A stretch of 64,000 nt of DNA from Sphingopyxis sp. MSC1_008 (GTDB lineage: Bacteria; Pseudomonadota; Alphaproteobacteria; Sphingomonadales; Sphingomonadaceae), in NCBI RefSeq assembly GCF_023197165.1, contig NZ_JALPRD010000011.1, positions 1-64,000 on the forward strand, in the 5' to 3' direction. Positions within the stretch are counted from its first letter, which is position 1. Every line of letters begins with the position of its first letter. The notes beneath the pieces were generated by a model. The model worked only from the letters and a program-made list of their open reading frames with translations. It did not search any database and was not told the DNA's origin. Below, piece after piece: positions 62,788-64,000 of the stretch. The translations under genes and the position numbers were made by a program.

Positions 62788-64000
62788 ATGCGCAACCTCA
62801 CCGCCCCGCTCGCCCTCGCCGCTGCCCTGCTCGCCGCCGCGCCCGTCCACGCCAAACCGGCCGACACCGAAACCGCGAAGAAAATCCTTAAGGACAGCAT
62901 CGCGATCCCGACCGTCGAGGGGCGCGGACAGGTGCCCAAGCTCGCCGCCTATTATGCAAGCGTGCTGAAAGCCGCGGGCTATGCCGACGCTGACATAGAA
63001 ATCACCCCGATCGGCGAAACCGCGACCTTCGCCGCAACGCTGCACGGGACGACCAAGCAGAAGCCGATCGTGCTGCTCGGCCATATGGACGTCGTCGAGG
63101 CCGATCCCAAGGACTGGACGCGCGATCCCTTCGTGCCGGTCGAGGAAAATGGCTATATTTTCGGCCGCGGGTCCGAAGACAACAAGTTCGACGTCTCGAT
63201 GATGGTCGCGACGATGGCGCAGCTCAAAAAAGACGGCTTCAAGCCGAAGCGCTCGATCATCCTGCTGCTTTCGGGCGACGAGGAAACGTCGATGACGACG
63301 ACGCGCGCGCTCGCGGCGAAGTATAAGGGCGCCGAATTCGCATTGAACGGCGACGGCGGCGGCGGGCTGATCGGCGAGGACGGCAAGCCCAAATATTATG
63401 GGCTGCAGGCGGGCGAGAAGACCTATGCCGACTTCACGCTCGAAGTGACCAACCCCGGCGGGCACAGCTCGCGCCCCACGGACAGCAATGCGATCGTCCA
63501 GCTGGCGAACGCGCTCGCGAAGGTCGGCGCCTATCGCTTCACCCCGCAGCAGAACGAGCTCACCAAGGTCGGCATGCCGATCGTCGCCGATCAGGTCGGC
63601 GGCGATATCGGTGCGGCGCTGAAGGCCTTTGCCGCGAACCCCGCCGACGCAAAGGCGATCGCCGCGATCCGGGCAGACCCCGAATATATCGGCCAGATCG
63701 GCACGACCTGCGTCCCGACCTTGGTCAAGGGCGGCCACGCGGAGAACGCGCTTCCCCAAAGGGCGACCGCGAACATCAACTGCCGTATCTTCCCCGGCGT
63801 CCCGGTCGAAACGGTGCGTGCCGAGCTCGAAAAGGTCATTGCCGACCCTGCAGTGAAGGTGAAGACCGATCCCGACGCGAGCGCGAGTGATGCATCGCCG
63901 CTGCGCCCCGACGTCGTGGCGGCAGTGACGAAGGCGGTGCATGCGCGCGCGCCGGGCCTGCCGATCATCCCGTCGATGAGCGCGGGCGCGACCGACAGCT
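62788..64000 (+). CDS. M20-family metallopeptidase, 3' end cut by window
   Basis: The frame runs 404 codons from ATG 62788 to the window edge without a stop. A signal peptide ends near PVHAKP, so the enzyme is exported. M20 features are LLGHMDVV (first metal His and nearby Asp), FGRGSEDNK (bridging Asp), LLLSGDEETS (catalytic Glu and metal Glu) and GGHSSRPTDSNAI in the dimerisation lid. Family members remove amino acids from peptides or acyl groups from amino acids. The last metal ligands lie beyond the edge. Confidence 0.92.
   Translation, partial: MRNLTAPLALAAALLAAAPVHAKPADTETAKKILKDSIAIPTVEGRGQVPKLAAYYASVLKAAGYADADIEITPIGETATFAATLHGTTKQKPIVLLGHMDVVEADPKDWTRDPFVPVEENGYIFGRGSEDNKFDVSMMVATMAQLKKDGFKPKRSIILLLSGDEETSMTTTRALAAKYKGAEFALNGDGGGGLIGEDGKPKYYGLQAGEKTYADFTLEVTNPGGHSSRPTDSNAIVQLANALAKVGAYRFTPQQNELTKVGMPIVADQVGGDIGAALKAFAANPADAKAIAAIRADPEYIGQIGTTCVPTLVKGGHAENALPQRATANINCRIFPGVPVETVRAELEKVIADPAVKVKTDPDASASDASPLRPDVVAAVTKAVHARAPGLPIIPSMSAGATDS

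Noticed and set aside
62773-63942. 389-codon minus-strand frame at the right end
   Set aside because: Antisense to the M20 peptidase, which has all its motifs up to the edge.

Overview
The window looks like chromosomal DNA of a GC-rich alphaproteobacterium of the Sphingomonadaceae; Sphingopyxis or a close relative is the best guess. That rests on the codon bias, the housekeeping set (a single RelA/SpoT homologue, FtsK, LolA, RlmE, a tRNA-Gly with encoded CCA), the small CC_3452-type protein, many TonB, OmpA and type I secretion genes, and several families of short palindromic intergenic repeats. No plasmid, phage or IS gene is visible. The first gene is cut by the left edge and the last (an M20 peptidase) by the right edge.

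Layout. 1-8090 (+): a tight three-gene unit of a two-domain HbpS/GlcG-like protein, a predicted outer-membrane barrel and a 1430-residue decaheme cytochrome c with a C-terminal LVIVD beta-propeller. It is a plausible, uncharacterised porin-cytochrome electron conduit. 8094-16403: (p)ppGpp synthetase/hydrolase, a CC_3452-type protein, an HxlR regulator, a LytS/LytTR two-component pair, RibA, exonuclease III and LolA. 16512-23400: FtsK, a UbiH-family hydroxylase, a short sigma-like protein, a LON-domain protein, a CnoX-like thioredoxin, tRNA-Gly(GCC) and a membrane-anchored PilZ protein.

23890-44871: a complete surface-adhesin system. It holds a 4421-residue RTX/VCBS adhesin with a vWA domain, an OmpA protein, TolC, a type I ABC transporter with a dead C39 domain, a SleB-type cell-wall hydrolase and an HlyD adaptor, all on +. 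A convergent LapG-like cysteine protease overlaps the last gene. A PilZ protein sits divergently upstream; no LapD is present. The likely logic is secretion through the type I channel, retention at the outer membrane by the N-terminal module, and release by the protease.

44958-54347 (-): a ten-gene cobalamin salvage operon of overlapping genes behind a cobalamin riboswitch: btuB, a membrane protein of unknown function, a DUF1636 protein, cobT, an alpha-ribazole phosphatase candidate, cobS, a threonine-phosphate decarboxylase, cbiB, cobQ and cobU. Corrin-ring genes are absent, so it should complete B12 from imported precursors.

54411-64000: S41 lipoprotein protease, RlmE, Ppx/GppA, a glycine-zipper protein, a phytase-like esterase, RpmB, TadA, a sirtuin, DapB, Nth and a truncated M20 peptidase. 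Palindromic repeat elements lie between several of these genes.
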